Assembly: GCF_006016075.1 (NCBI RefSeq)
Contig: NZ_CP040093.1
Location: forward strand, 744,001-808,000
Source of the DNA: Caloramator sp. E03
GTDB taxonomy: Bacteria; Bacillota; Clostridia; Clostridiales; Caloramatoraceae
Direction of reading: 5' to 3'
DNA length: 64,000 nt
Shown: positions 1 to 7,831 of the stretch, one piece after another
How the letters are laid out: each line of letters begins with the position of its first letter
Numbering within the stretch: position 1 is the stretch's first letter
The notes under the pieces: model-generated
The model's input: the letters and a program-made list of their open reading frames with translations, nothing else
Told to the model about the DNA's origin: nothing
Databases searched by the model: none
Program-made: the position numbers and the translations under genes

Positions 1-301
1 TAATATTGCAATACTTGGAAGATATATTATAACTCCAAGTATTTTTGAAATATTAGAGCATACAAAACCCGGGAAAGGTGGAGAAATACAACTTACCGAT
101 GCCCTAAAAGAACTTCTAAATAAGGAAGCAATGTATGCTTATGTTTTTAAAGGCAGAAGATACGATGTTGGAGATAAACTTGGCTTTTTGCAAGCAACTG
201 TAGAATTCGCACTGAAAAGAGATGACCTGAAAAATGATTTTTTAGCATACCTCTCTAAAATAATTAATAAACAACCAAATAACGATTTAGCATCAAATTA
301 A
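1..301 (+). CDS. galU: UTP--glucose-1-phosphate uridylyltransferase (GalU), C-terminal part
   Basis: The first 301 bases encode the last 99 residues of a protein in frame 2, ending with TAA at 299-301; the N-terminal two thirds lie outside the window. The segment has the GalU-type C-terminus: GKGGEIQLTDAL followed by the GRRYDVGDKLGFLQA block, which in this family belongs to the sugar-nucleotide binding region. GalU makes UDP-glucose from UTP and glucose-1-phosphate in the cytoplasm for cell-surface glycans. It converges with the sortase gene on the other strand. The short, well-conserved motif order makes the family call fairly secure, although a related dTDP-glucose pyrophosphorylase cannot be wholly excluded from a fragment. 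Confidence 0.85.
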   Translation, partial: NIAILGRYIITPSIFEILEHTKPGKGGEIQLTDALKELLNKEAMYAYVFKGRRYDVGDKLGFLQATVEFALKRDDLKNDFLAYLSKIINKQPNNDLASN

Positions 302-341
302 CAAAATCTTTAACATAAAAATTATATTCCATACTGATGAT

Positions 342-368
342 AAAACTCATCATTGTTTGATGAGTTTT
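342..368. terminator. Bidirectional hairpin between galU and sortase gene
   Basis: A perfect 11-bp inverted repeat (AAAACTCATCA / TGATGAGTTTT, loop TTGTT) lies between the convergent galU and sortase genes and overlaps the sortase stop codon. The T-run is only four bases on either strand, so it is a modest intrinsic terminator candidate. Confidence 0.5.
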
Positions 369-1108
369 GCATGAACCACTGTTCTTGCATCATTAAATTC
401 ATAGCTGCAAGTAGACAAGGTAATTATTTTATCATCAGAAGTAATTTCTAAATTATTTTTGAAAAGAGATTTACTTTTAGCTTTACTAATATATTCCATA
501 AAATCCTTTGGAGAGCTAAAGGCTGTTATTAAATAATTATCAGAAGAACTTGTTACATAAACAGAAAATATTTCATATATATATTTTTTATTATTTATTG
601 TTATTTCTATGGTTTTATTGTTTTCAAAAAAATTCTTATCTTTAAATTTTATTAAGTCATGAAACATGCTCCCATCATGCATATTATGGCCATAAATAAT
701 TATATTTTTATCTTTTTGCATATCATTCCTGCAATCAATAAATATTGATGCAGCTTTTCTTTTTTTGCGTTCAAAATCATAAATGGTATAATAATCATTA
801 TCTTTTCCTTGAACTACTGGATAGTTGATCTTTGTGTTTTCTATCCTTATCCAAAATTTATAATCACTATTAATTGATTTTAATTTGTCTTCATTTATAT
901 TTATTTTTTCTAAACTGTTGGATACTTTTAAGCTATTGTCAAATTCAATTTTTTTATCCGATTCGTTATAAACAGCACTTTTTACTAATTCACTATACAT
1001 ATCTCTATCTTTTTTGTATTCATAAAATATATAAATCAAATCAATCATTGATATAATAGCAATCAATAAAAAAATAAAACCAAAAGATTTTTTTATATTT
1101 ATTTTCAT
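350..1108 (-). CDS. srtB: Class B sortase
   Basis: A 252-residue membrane-anchored transpeptidase that attaches sorting-signal proteins to peptidoglycan on the outer face of the cell. One N-terminal membrane segment (about residues 9-29) is followed by the sortase fold. The catalytic triad is visible: His141 in YGHNMHDG, Cys234 in TLSTCSYEF and Arg242 in the following DARTVVHA. The TLSTC and YGHNM motifs and the length fit class B rather than class A. The ATG at 1108 is preceded by GAGGTG. The gene diverges from a secreted protein carrying a VPKTG signal, its probable substrate (inference from adjacency). Some clostridial class B enzymes recognise PxTG-like signals rather than the NPQTN of classical SrtB. 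Confidence 0.9.
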   Translation of the reverse strand: MKINIKKSFGFIFLLIAIISMIDLIYIFYEYKKDRDMYSELVKSAVYNESDKKIEFDNSLKVSNSLEKININEDKLKSINSDYKFWIRIENTKINYPVVQGKDNDYYTIYDFERKKRKAASIFIDCRNDMQKDKNIIIYGHNMHDGSMFHDLIKFKDKNFFENNKTIEITINNKKYIYEIFSVYVTSSSDNYLITAFSSPKDFMEYISKAKSKSLFKNNLEITSDDKIITLSTCSYEFNDARTVVHAKLIKQ

Positions 1109-1153
1109 TGTTTCACCTCTTATTAAATAAGTTTTTCTATATAGTTTACATTG

Positions 1154-1179
1154 TTGTTAATAAAATTGTACATTAACAA
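1154..1179. promoter_or_regulatory. Inverted repeat in divergent sortase/esterase intergenic region
   Basis: TTGTTAAT-N10-ATTAACAA is a perfect 8-bp inverted repeat 46 bases upstream of the sortase start, inside the 318-bp divergent promoter region. It could be an operator for a dimeric regulator; no promoter could be pinned confidently to the sortase side. The rest of the 1109-1426 gap is AT-rich without other clear structure. Confidence 0.3.
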
Positions 1180-1363
1180 GTCAATATTCTCCATACGTTA
1201 TATATAGTTTTTATACAAAATATGTTTTTAACTAAACATGGAATTTAAAACACATAATTAAACACTAAATAATATCTAATAAAACACTTTCCTTATCAAC
1301 TTTAAAAAGCTATGATATTTCTCAACATCACTGTTTTGGCATATATATTGCTATATGTAATTT

Positions 1364-1392
1364 TTGGTATTGATGTATAAATTTTATATTAA
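1364..1392 (+). promoter_or_regulatory. Candidate promoter of the tandem esterase gene
   Basis: TTGGTA (1364-1369), a 17-base spacer and TATTAA (1387-1392) lie 35 bases before the esterase start codon. The match to the sigma-A consensus is moderate and the surroundings are very AT-rich, so this is tentative. Confidence 0.3.
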
Positions 1393-1426
1393 TATATTTT
1401 AATTTAAAAATAAAGGAGGTTAAAAA

Positions 1427-4108
1427 ATGAAGGGAAAAATTCTAAAGAGGACAAGAGCATTAATTGCATTTTTCTTAACATTTACAATGATATTTTCTTC
1501 TAACATTAGTGTTCTTGCTGAAACATCAACTTCACAGGAACCATCATACCGTTCTGTTATTGAAATATTTGATTGGGGAGCTGCTATTACAAAAGTAATA
1601 ATTGATATTGGACAAACAATAACTAAAGATTCAGTAACAACTGACACTTTTAAGGTACATGTTGTAAGAAAAAACACAGATTCAGCAAAAACAATATTAA
1701 ATGAAGGAGATCGTAAAATTACAAAGGCTTATGTTTCAGACAAAGATGGTAACGCTGTAGACAGTGGAAATTTTGTAGTACTTGAAATGGAAGTTGGACC
1801 AGAGCTTACTTTAGGTTCACCACTAAACTTCGACATGAAAACATTTTTGAATTCATGGATTAACAGCGAATATACAATTACACAGCAAAAAGATATAACT
1901 ACTAATTCTAAAACAGTTTCAGGGCTTGTTATTACTAATTGTAAAGGTGAAATAAGAAAGATAGTTGATGATTTCACAACAGGAAGTTTTACTAACAGTG
2001 AGGATAATGTTACTTTAACCTTTGCAAGCTTTTCTCCAGCAAATGATAATAAAAAGAATCCATTAATTATCTGGCTACATGGTATGGGAGAAGGTGGAAC
2101 AGACCCAACTATTCCGATTTCTGCAAATAAAGCAGATAATTTTGCATCAAAGGATATACAAGCATACTTTGGAGGAGCATACATTTTAGTTCCTCAGGCA
2201 CCAACTTACTGGATGGATGGATTTAATTCATTTGGAGATGGAACTTCAAAATACGAAAAAGCGCTTATGGCTTTAATAAAAGATTATGTTTCAAAGAATA
2301 ATGATATTGATAAAAATAGAATATACATAGGCGGAGACTCCAATGGCGGGTATATGACAATGCTTATGATTAGAGATTATCCAGAATATTTTGCAGCTGC
2401 AATACCAACTTGTGAAGCATTAGCAGACAAGCTGATAACCGACGCCGATATTCAGAAAATTAAAAACATTCCTATATGGTTTACTGCTGCTAAAACAGAT
2501 ACAGTTGTAAATCCTAATGAATATGTAGTGCCAACATATAATCGATTATTAAAAGCAGGGGCAAATAACATTCATTTTTCATTCTTTGATAATGTTGTTG
2601 ATACAACAGGCTTATACAAAAAAGCAGATGGTACACCCTATGAATACAACGGACATTGCTCATGGATTTATGTTTATAATAATGAGTGCAAAGAAACAGT
2701 AAATGGGAAAACAACAACAATAATGGAGTGGCTTGCTTCTCAAACAAAAGCAAAATCAACTGGCTATACATCTGTAGTTGAAATAAAGGATTGGGGAGCA
2801 GCCATTACAAAGGTAATAGTTGATTTAGGACAAACAGTAAAACAAGGTTCTGTAAATAAAGATAGTTTCTCTGTATTTGTTACAAGAAAAGATAGTAGAT
2901 TAGCAAAACCTCTATTAGAGCAAGGATATAGAAAAGTTTTAAATGCTTATGTTTCTGATTCAAAAGGTAACTCTGTTTCAAGTGGAAGATATGCAGTGCT
3001 TGAAATGGAAATTGGTCCTGCAGTTACATTAGGCTCGCCTTTAAATTACTATAGCGGCTCTAATGTTTGGATAGACTGTAATTACATCATTACTCAAGAA
3101 AAAGATATTATATCAGGTAGTGTAACTGTTTCTGGGCTCGTTGCAAATAAATGCACTAACCAAATACGAATAGGTGTTGATGATTTCAAATTAGGAAAGA
3201 TTAGTTATGATAATGTTACTTTAACCTTTGCAAGCTTTTCTCCAGCAAATGATAATAAAAAGAATCCACTGATTATTTGGCTACATGGTGGTGGTGAAGG
3301 TGGAACAGATGCAACAATTCCCCTTTCTGCAAATAAATCTGTTAATTTAGCATCAAAAGAAATACAAGCATACTTTGGAGGAGCATACATTTTAGTTCCT
3401 CAGGCACCAACTTATTGGATGGATGGATTTACTGGTAAAGCAGATGGAACTTCAAAATATGAGAAAGCTCTTATGGCTTTAATTGAAGAGTATGTTTCTA
3501 AAAACAGCGATATTGATAAAAACAGAATATATATAGGTGGATGCTCTAACGGTGGTTATATGACAATGCTTATGATACGTGATTATCCTGGATATTTTGC
3601 AGCTGCATATCCTGTATGCGAAGGTCTAAAAGATTCATTGATTACTGATGAGGATATTAAAAAAATGATGCAAACTCCAATATGGTTCACTTGTGCAAAA
3701 ACAGATACGGTACTTCCACCTGCAATTAATACACTTCCAACTTATGACCGTTTAATAAAAGCTGGAGCCAAAAATGTTCAATTATCATATTTTGATAATG
3801 TTGTTGATACAACAGGCTTATACAAAAAAGCAGATGGTACACCCTATGAATACAACGGACATTGGTCATGGATTTATGTTTATAATAATGAGTGCAGCAC
3901 AGTAATTAATGGTAAAAATACAACAATAATGGAATGGATGGCTGCTCAAAGGCTTAACAAAGTTTCAACTGAACAAAGCAATGCTACAAAAGAAGTGTCT
4001 GTTCCAAAGACTGGAGATAATACACCAATAGCTTCAATAATAATACTAATGATAGTTTCTATGTTAGGTGCATATTTAACATTAAGAAAGAATAGTATTA
4101 AAAATTAA
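1427..4108 (+). CDS. Secreted, cell-wall-anchored tandem esterase with two Ig-like/alpha-beta hydrolase modules
   Basis: An 893-residue surface protein. A signal peptide covers about residues 1-31. Two modules follow, each an Ig-like N-terminal domain (about 40-165 and 446-575) plus an alpha/beta-hydrolase domain (about 180-437 and 585-840), the architecture of EstA-type carboxylesterases. Both catalytic triads look intact: Ser305/Asp358/His410 in GGDSNGG, KTD and NGHC; Ser707/Asp760/His812 in GGCSNGG, KTD and NGHW. The C-terminus is a sorting signal: VPKTG at 859-863, a hydrophobic stretch and a KNSIKN basic tail. AAAGGAGG precedes the ATG. The likely reaction is ester hydrolysis outside the cell, perhaps deacylation of plant polysaccharides; the substrate is not visible. 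The gene is adjacent to, and divergent from, a class B sortase. Parts of the modules are nearly identical at DNA level. Confidence 0.85.
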   Translation: MKGKILKRTRALIAFFLTFTMIFSSNISVLAETSTSQEPSYRSVIEIFDWGAAITKVIIDIGQTITKDSVTTDTFKVHVVRKNTDSAKTILNEGDRKITKAYVSDKDGNAVDSGNFVVLEMEVGPELTLGSPLNFDMKTFLNSWINSEYTITQQKDITTNSKTVSGLVITNCKGEIRKIVDDFTTGSFTNSEDNVTLTFASFSPANDNKKNPLIIWLHGMGEGGTDPTIPISANKADNFASKDIQAYFGGAYILVPQAPTYWMDGFNSFGDGTSKYEKALMALIKDYVSKNNDIDKNRIYIGGDSNGGYMTMLMIRDYPEYFAAAIPTCEALADKLITDADIQKIKNIPIWFTAAKTDTVVNPNEYVVPTYNRLLKAGANNIHFSFFDNVVDTTGLYKKADGTPYEYNGHCSWIYVYNNECKETVNGKTTTIMEWLASQTKAKSTGYTSVVEIKDWGAAITKVIVDLGQTVKQGSVNKDSFSVFVTRKDSRLAKPLLEQGYRKVLNAYVSDSKGNSVSSGRYAVLEMEIGPAVTLGSPLNYYSGSNVWIDCNYIITQEKDIISGSVTVSGLVANKCTNQIRIGVDDFKLGKISYDNVTLTFASFSPANDNKKNPLIIWLHGGGEGGTDATIPLSANKSVNLASKEIQAYFGGAYILVPQAPTYWMDGFTGKADGTSKYEKALMALIEEYVSKNSDIDKNRIYIGGCSNGGYMTMLMIRDYPGYFAAAYPVCEGLKDSLITDEDIKKMMQTPIWFTCAKTDTVLPPAINTLPTYDRLIKAGAKNVQLSYFDNVVDTTGLYKKADGTPYEYNGHWSWIYVYNNECSTVINGKNTTIMEWMAAQRLNKVSTEQSNATKEVSVPKTGDNTPIASIIILMIVSMLGAYLTLRKNSIKN
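2003..3896 (+). repeat. In-frame tandem duplication inside the esterase gene (offset 1206 bp)
   Basis: Three blocks recur at a constant offset of 1206 bp (402 codons): 2003-2062 with 3209-3268 (no mismatch), 2156-2225 with 3362-3431 (one mismatch) and 2585-2690 with 3791-3896 (one mismatch). Between them the two modules differ markedly, including the Ig-like domains and the residues around the second nucleophile. The pattern suggests an old duplication with later patchy gene conversion. Confidence 0.85.
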
Positions 4109-4124
4109 TATGATTATATAGTAA

Positions 4125-4184
4125 AAATAGCCCTGAGAATAGCATTAGTTAAATAAAACAATGGTATTATTCTCAGGGCTATTT
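4125..4184. terminator. Strong hairpin between convergent esterase and cytochrome genes
   Basis: A perfect 17-bp inverted repeat (4125-4141 and 4168-4184, core AGCCCTGAGAAT) follows the esterase stop and lies before the stop of the opposing gene. The outer arm is AT-rich, so it can serve both strands. Confidence 0.75.
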
Positions 4185-4237
4185 ATTAATATTTTAAAAT
4201 TGTCATACTAACTTAAATAGTTTTTCATATTTTATTA

Positions 4238-5113
4238 TCAATTTTGATATAAACACTTTCTATTTGTTCTCAATCTTATAAAAAGTTTTTCAATATAAAA
4301 TGTAACTATTGCAAAAAATCCAACTATACTAAGGTATGTTCTAATAACACTTAATGCGCTAACGTTTCCGAATCCATTTCCTCCACCTGGCATTTGACCA
4401 CCATGCCCAGGGAAATTGCCCATTCCATTATTTCCATTTTGTGGAGTAATATTGATATTATTTTTATTTTCAAACTGTCCATTATCTCTATTTAGCTGAT
4501 TATTATTTAATCCTCTTTCTATTCCAGGTTTATTAGTTCCATTTATAGCTGAACCTATCATTGCAAACCTTCCAAAGAAATTTGTTGAATAAATGCTATA
4601 TATTCCAGAAGATAGTACAACAAGCATTAATACTTTAGCTACAAAACTTGATATTTTCTTTGAATTTGATATCCCAAATATTTTTTTAAATATATTAATA
4701 ACCCAACTCCAATGAAACCCAATATGAATGCCAATTAATATAAGTGCAGCATAAGCCACAGGCTTATGTGTGATAGAAAAAAAGCTTTCATTTCCAACAT
4801 TTATATTAGGAAATAGTGTCTTAGAAATAAGAATGCCACTAACTATAATATAAGTAAATGAACATAATAAAAGTACATCTACTGCATAGCATATCTTAGT
4901 TCTGAGAGATATTTTTTTCTTTGTTATATTCAATGTCACTTGCTTTATCCATCTCCAGTTTAAAGCTTTATGAATAATAAATACTCCTCCGATACAAAGT
5001 CCTGCCATCTCATGAAATGCTAAACCTGAAATTACCCTCTTGTTATAAAGTAATACCAATACAAGTGTCATAACAATGTCTAATATCATTTTTATTAAAT
5101 TTATTTTTCTCAT
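4238..5113 (-). CDS. DUF4405 / flavinylation-associated cytochrome-like membrane protein
   Basis: A 291-residue integral membrane protein with about four N-terminal helices and one C-terminal helix. Histidines placed for heme b ligation are seen at His34 (GLAFHEMAGL), His48, His116, His130 and His134 (GIHIGFHWSW), the DUF4405 pattern; members of this family are known neighbours of FMN-binding extracytoplasmic electron-transfer proteins. Between helices 4 and 5 lies an unusual loop of about 55 residues very rich in Asn and Gly, with PGHGGQMPGGG. It is the last gene of a three-gene operon behind the NapH/NosR-like protein and probably passes electrons across the membrane with it. Heme binding is inferred from the His pattern only. 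Confidence 0.7.
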   Translation of the reverse strand: MRKINLIKMILDIVMTLVLVLLYNKRVISGLAFHEMAGLCIGGVFIIHKALNWRWIKQVTLNITKKKISLRTKICYAVDVLLLCSFTYIIVSGILISKTLFPNINVGNESFFSITHKPVAYAALILIGIHIGFHWSWVINIFKKIFGISNSKKISSFVAKVLMLVVLSSGIYSIYSTNFFGRFAMIGSAINGTNKPGIERGLNNNQLNRDNGQFENKNNINITPQNGNNGMGNFPGHGGQMPGGGNGFGNVSALSVIRTYLSIVGFFAIVTFYIEKLFIRLRTNRKCLYQN

Positions 5114-5179
5114 TTTACCACTCCTTTCAAATTTTTAATAAATTTTTTTGAATGTGTTTATTTTTAAAAATTAAACCCT

Positions 5180-6448
5180 TTATTTTTTTGCCTGTTTTAA
5201 TGCATCAGCAACAGCATTAATTATTCCAACACTTGTCCTTGTTGCACCTGATACAGTATCAACATTTGTTGACTGGCTGTTTATAATCTCATTTGGAATT
5301 AATTGCATAGGCATTCTTGCATAACTTGGCGTTTCGTTATGATCTACTATATCAATCTTTGTAATCTTACCTCCACTTATTGTTACTTCTACTGTAAGGC
5401 CAGGTTTAAATCCATTTGCAGTACCGGTGTACGTGCCATCCTTATATTCTCCCTCTGTAACTTGAATATTTTCTACCTTTGACTGCATAACCACATGTTC
5501 TCCATGGCCATGTCCTCTAAATCTATTTACTTTATCATTTGAAATACTCTGTTTATTCTCAGTTTTAATTTCATTTGACTCTTCAATTTTTACTGAATCA
5601 ACACTTGGATTAATATAATTTATTTGCCCAGCCAATCCCTTAAATGTTATGAAAATAAATATAAATATCAATAGAACTGCAACTCCATTTATTGCCTTTG
5701 ATGCTATTGTTAATTTAATATTATTTTTTGTACAATCTTTGGTGCAATTCATACATTGAATGCAGTCTAAACTATCAACTCTATTAACTTTATTAAGTTC
5801 TATACCCATGGGACAATTTCTTGTACATATACCACATCCATCTAAACAAATAGATTTATTTTTATTTATCCTAACTATTCTAAAGACTTGAAGTATAGAT
5901 AAAAATGCTCCCAATGGACATAAATACCTACAAAAAAACCTTTCTATTAATAAAGAACCAATCAATATTAAAATTAAAACACTCAGTCCTGTAATACTTG
6001 GAACTGACGGCGGAAGCTGAGTTATTTGTGCAAATGCATTCCAAGGATTCAAATCATTCAACCCACTATATCCTAATGTCCAGACAAAAATAATACAAAA
6101 CAATAGAACTATATATTTAATAAGTTTTAAATATTTATCTGCCTTTTTATTAATCTTGAACCTTATATTTAAAACCTTTGATGACAATTTATATAAAAGA
6201 TCATTTATTGTTCCAAAGGCACATAGATATCCACAAAAAAACCGTCCAAATATCATTGTTAAAGGAATTAAAATTAAAAGATCCATAGTTAATGGTAGTA
6301 TTTTATTTATCTCAAAATCACCATTTATAACATAGATATATATTTGTTTTACTTGCCCAAAAATCAATGTAAAAAGTTCAGGCATAATTATCAAAAACAA
6401 AATCTGAATTACTAATCTGATATATGATACATTATTTCTCTTATTCAA
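5180..6448 (-). CDS. NapH/NosR-type 4Fe-4S membrane protein with C-terminal FMN-binding domain
   Basis: A 422-residue membrane electron carrier. Helices flank two CxxxCP-like motifs (Cys72/Cys76 and Cys173/Cys177), and two classic 4Fe-4S ligand sets follow (Cys201/205/208/212 and Cys229/232/235/239). After a final helix (about 255-275) and a His-rich linker (HGHGEH, 313-318) comes an FMN-binding domain (about 333-422) ending in DTVSGATRTS. Thr403 in SGAT is the expected site for covalent FMN attachment by ApbE. The family moves electrons from the cytoplasm or quinone pool to extracytoplasmic flavin. No apbE is present in the window, so the modifying enzyme must be encoded elsewhere. It is the central gene of the redox operon downstream of the mirrored regulator boxes. 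Confidence 0.85.
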   Translation of the reverse strand: MNKRNNVSYIRLVIQILFLIIMPELFTLIFGQVKQIYIYVINGDFEINKILPLTMDLLILIPLTMIFGRFFCGYLCAFGTINDLLYKLSSKVLNIRFKINKKADKYLKLIKYIVLLFCIIFVWTLGYSGLNDLNPWNAFAQITQLPPSVPSITGLSVLILILIGSLLIERFFCRYLCPLGAFLSILQVFRIVRINKNKSICLDGCGICTRNCPMGIELNKVNRVDSLDCIQCMNCTKDCTKNNIKLTIASKAINGVAVLLIFIFIFITFKGLAGQINYINPSVDSVKIEESNEIKTENKQSISNDKVNRFRGHGHGEHVVMQSKVENIQVTEGEYKDGTYTGTANGFKPGLTVEVTISGGKITKIDIVDHNETPSYARMPMQLIPNEIINSQSTNVDTVSGATRTSVGIINAVADALKQAKK

Positions 6449-6543
6449 TATTGAACCTCCTCAATGTTATGTCAGTACAATTTTCTTTTGACAAAATCTT
6501 TTCCTAAAATATAGTACAAATTAATTTATATCTTCCAGTAAAC

Positions 6544-6936
6544 CTACCTTCTCTTGAAATAGTGGCCATTAAAATCTCTAAAATTATGTTTATCAATTAA
6601 TCTTTTATCTTTGTTAATGTCCTTTACACTCATTACCTGACCTGATAAGTTTTTCTTTATAACTATTTTATCTCCAACCTGTATATTATCTAATGTATTT
6701 ATAAAACTACCTATATCTACAGTTTGGGTTGTAAGATAATTAACTACTGTTATTTTACTTCCATCAATCCTGCTTACATAACCTTTTACTTCAAATGCAA
6801 AAGAATATGTAATTTTTAAAGCAGCAGCTATTATTATTACAATAACTACTTTTTTAAGATTTCTTTTATTAAAAACTCTTTTAATATTTTCCTTTACTTT
6901 TTCATTTTGTAAAAAAGCCATTATTTTTTCCTTCAT
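6544..6936 (-). CDS. Small membrane-anchored protein at head of redox operon
   Basis: A 130-residue protein I do not recognise by family. The start is set at the ATG at 6936 because AAAGGAG lies eight bases upstream; an in-frame ATG further upstream lacks such a site. The N-terminus is basic and amphipathic, followed by one hydrophobic segment (about residues 29-46) and an extracytoplasmic beta-rich part (GYVSRIDGSKITVV, VGDKIVIKKN) that resembles small OB-like or DUF5666-type domains. The tail is His/Arg/Phe-rich. As first gene of the operon, under the mirrored response-regulator boxes, it may be a sensor accessory or redox partner; this is inference from position. Confidence 0.6.
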   Translation of the reverse strand: MKEKIMAFLQNEKVKENIKRVFNKRNLKKVVIVIIIAAALKITYSFAFEVKGYVSRIDGSKITVVNYLTTQTVDIGSFINTLDNIQVGDKIVIKKNLSGQVMSVKDINKDKRLIDKHNFRDFNGHYFKRR

Positions 6937-6995
6937 TTTAATTACTCCTTTCATTTTTAAAAATATAATCAATTGAATTAAATTACTTATAGGCT

Positions 6996-7027
6996 ATTTT
7001 ATTAATAGAACCTTAAATAAACCTTAA
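6996..7027 (-). promoter_or_regulatory. Regulator boxes and -10 of the redox operon
   Basis: On the minus strand two copies of TTAAGGTT(T/C) start 11 bp apart (7027-7019 and 7016-7008). Six bases downstream is TAAAAT (7001-6996), a plausible -10. Direct repeats one helical turn apart just upstream of a -10 are typical sites of OmpR/PhoB-type activators. The arrangement mirrors that in front of the response regulator gene. Confidence 0.6.
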
Positions 7028-7082
7028 ATAGCAAAAAATTTCTTGGATTTGTTCTGTATAATTTAAAAGCTTCCATTTATAT

Positions 7083-7115
7083 TTAAGGTTTAATTAAGGT
7101 TTGCTGTGATATAAT
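7083..7115 (+). promoter_or_regulatory. Regulator boxes and extended -10 of the two-component operon
   Basis: TTAAGGTTT occurs at 7083-7091 and 7094-7102, 11 bp apart, replacing a -35. Seven bases later is TATAAT (7110-7115) with an upstream TG (7107-7108), an extended -10. This fits autoactivation by the OmpR-type regulator encoded downstream. Confidence 0.65.
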
Positions 7116-7153
7116 TAATATTATTAAATCTCAAACAGAGAGGATTGATTTTA

Positions 7154-7831
7154 ATGAGAATATTAATAGTAGAAGATGAAGTTCATCTTGCAGAGGCATT
7201 AACACAGATATTAAGAAAACATAACTATATAGTTGATGCAGTAAATGATGGCAGCAAAGGACTTGATAATGCTTTGAGTGGAATATATGATTTAATTATA
7301 CTTGATATAATGCTCCCTGAAATGGATGGAATAACTGTACTTAAAAATATAAGAAAAGAAGGAATTTCAACACCTGTTATACTTCTTACAGCCAAAGGCG
7401 AAATCTCTGATAAGGTTAAAGGACTGGACAGTGGTGCTGATGACTACCTTGCTAAACCTTTTGCAACAGAAGAGCTACTTGCAAGAATTAGAGCTGCTCT
7501 AAGACGTAAAGGTGAAGTTTTACCTGACAACAATTTAAAGTTTGGAGATATAGAACTAAACACTTCTGCATTAAAATTATGCAAAGGAGATAAGGAAATT
7601 AAACTTATTTTAAAAGAATGCCAGCTTCTTGAACTTCTTATATTAAGAAAATCTTCTGTAACTCCAAAAGAACTTGTGATTGAAAAACTCTGGGGTTTTG
7701 ATTCTGATGCTGAACATAACAATGTAGAAGTTTATATTTCATTTTTAAGAAAAAAGCTTGCTTCTTTAAACTCTAAAGTCTGCATAAATACCGTCAGAGG
7801 GGTAGGCTATATTCTGGAGGTGCAGCCTTAA
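7154..7831 (+). CDS. OmpR/PhoB-family response regulator
   Basis: A cytoplasmic DNA-binding response regulator of 225 residues. The receiver domain (1-120) has the acidic pocket EDE (7-9), phospho-acceptor Asp51 in LDIMLPEMDG, Thr/Ala in LLTAKGE and Lys in YLAKPF. The C-terminal winged helix (about 128-223) ends with the expected NTVRGVGYIL. The ATG at 7154 is chosen because AGAGAGG lies ten bases upstream; a TTG at 7145 is too close to that site. Its stop overlaps the kinase start (TAATG). Paired boxes in front of it and, mirrored, in front of the redox operon suggest that it controls both (inference). Confidence 0.92.
   Translation: MRILIVEDEVHLAEALTQILRKHNYIVDAVNDGSKGLDNALSGIYDLIILDIMLPEMDGITVLKNIRKEGISTPVILLTAKGEISDKVKGLDSGADDYLAKPFATEELLARIRAALRRKGEVLPDNNLKFGDIELNTSALKLCKGDKEIKLILKECQLLELLILRKSSVTPKELVIEKLWGFDSDAEHNNVEVYISFLRKKLASLNSKVCINTVRGVGYILEVQP

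Noticed and set aside
1200-1426. Riboswitch in the leader of the esterase gene
   Set aside because: The region is AT-rich with only short weak stems and none of the conserved cores I know.
1729-2184. Antisense open frames inside the esterase gene
   Set aside because: No ribosome binding site, and the same short antisense frame appears in both modules simply because the DNA is duplicated.
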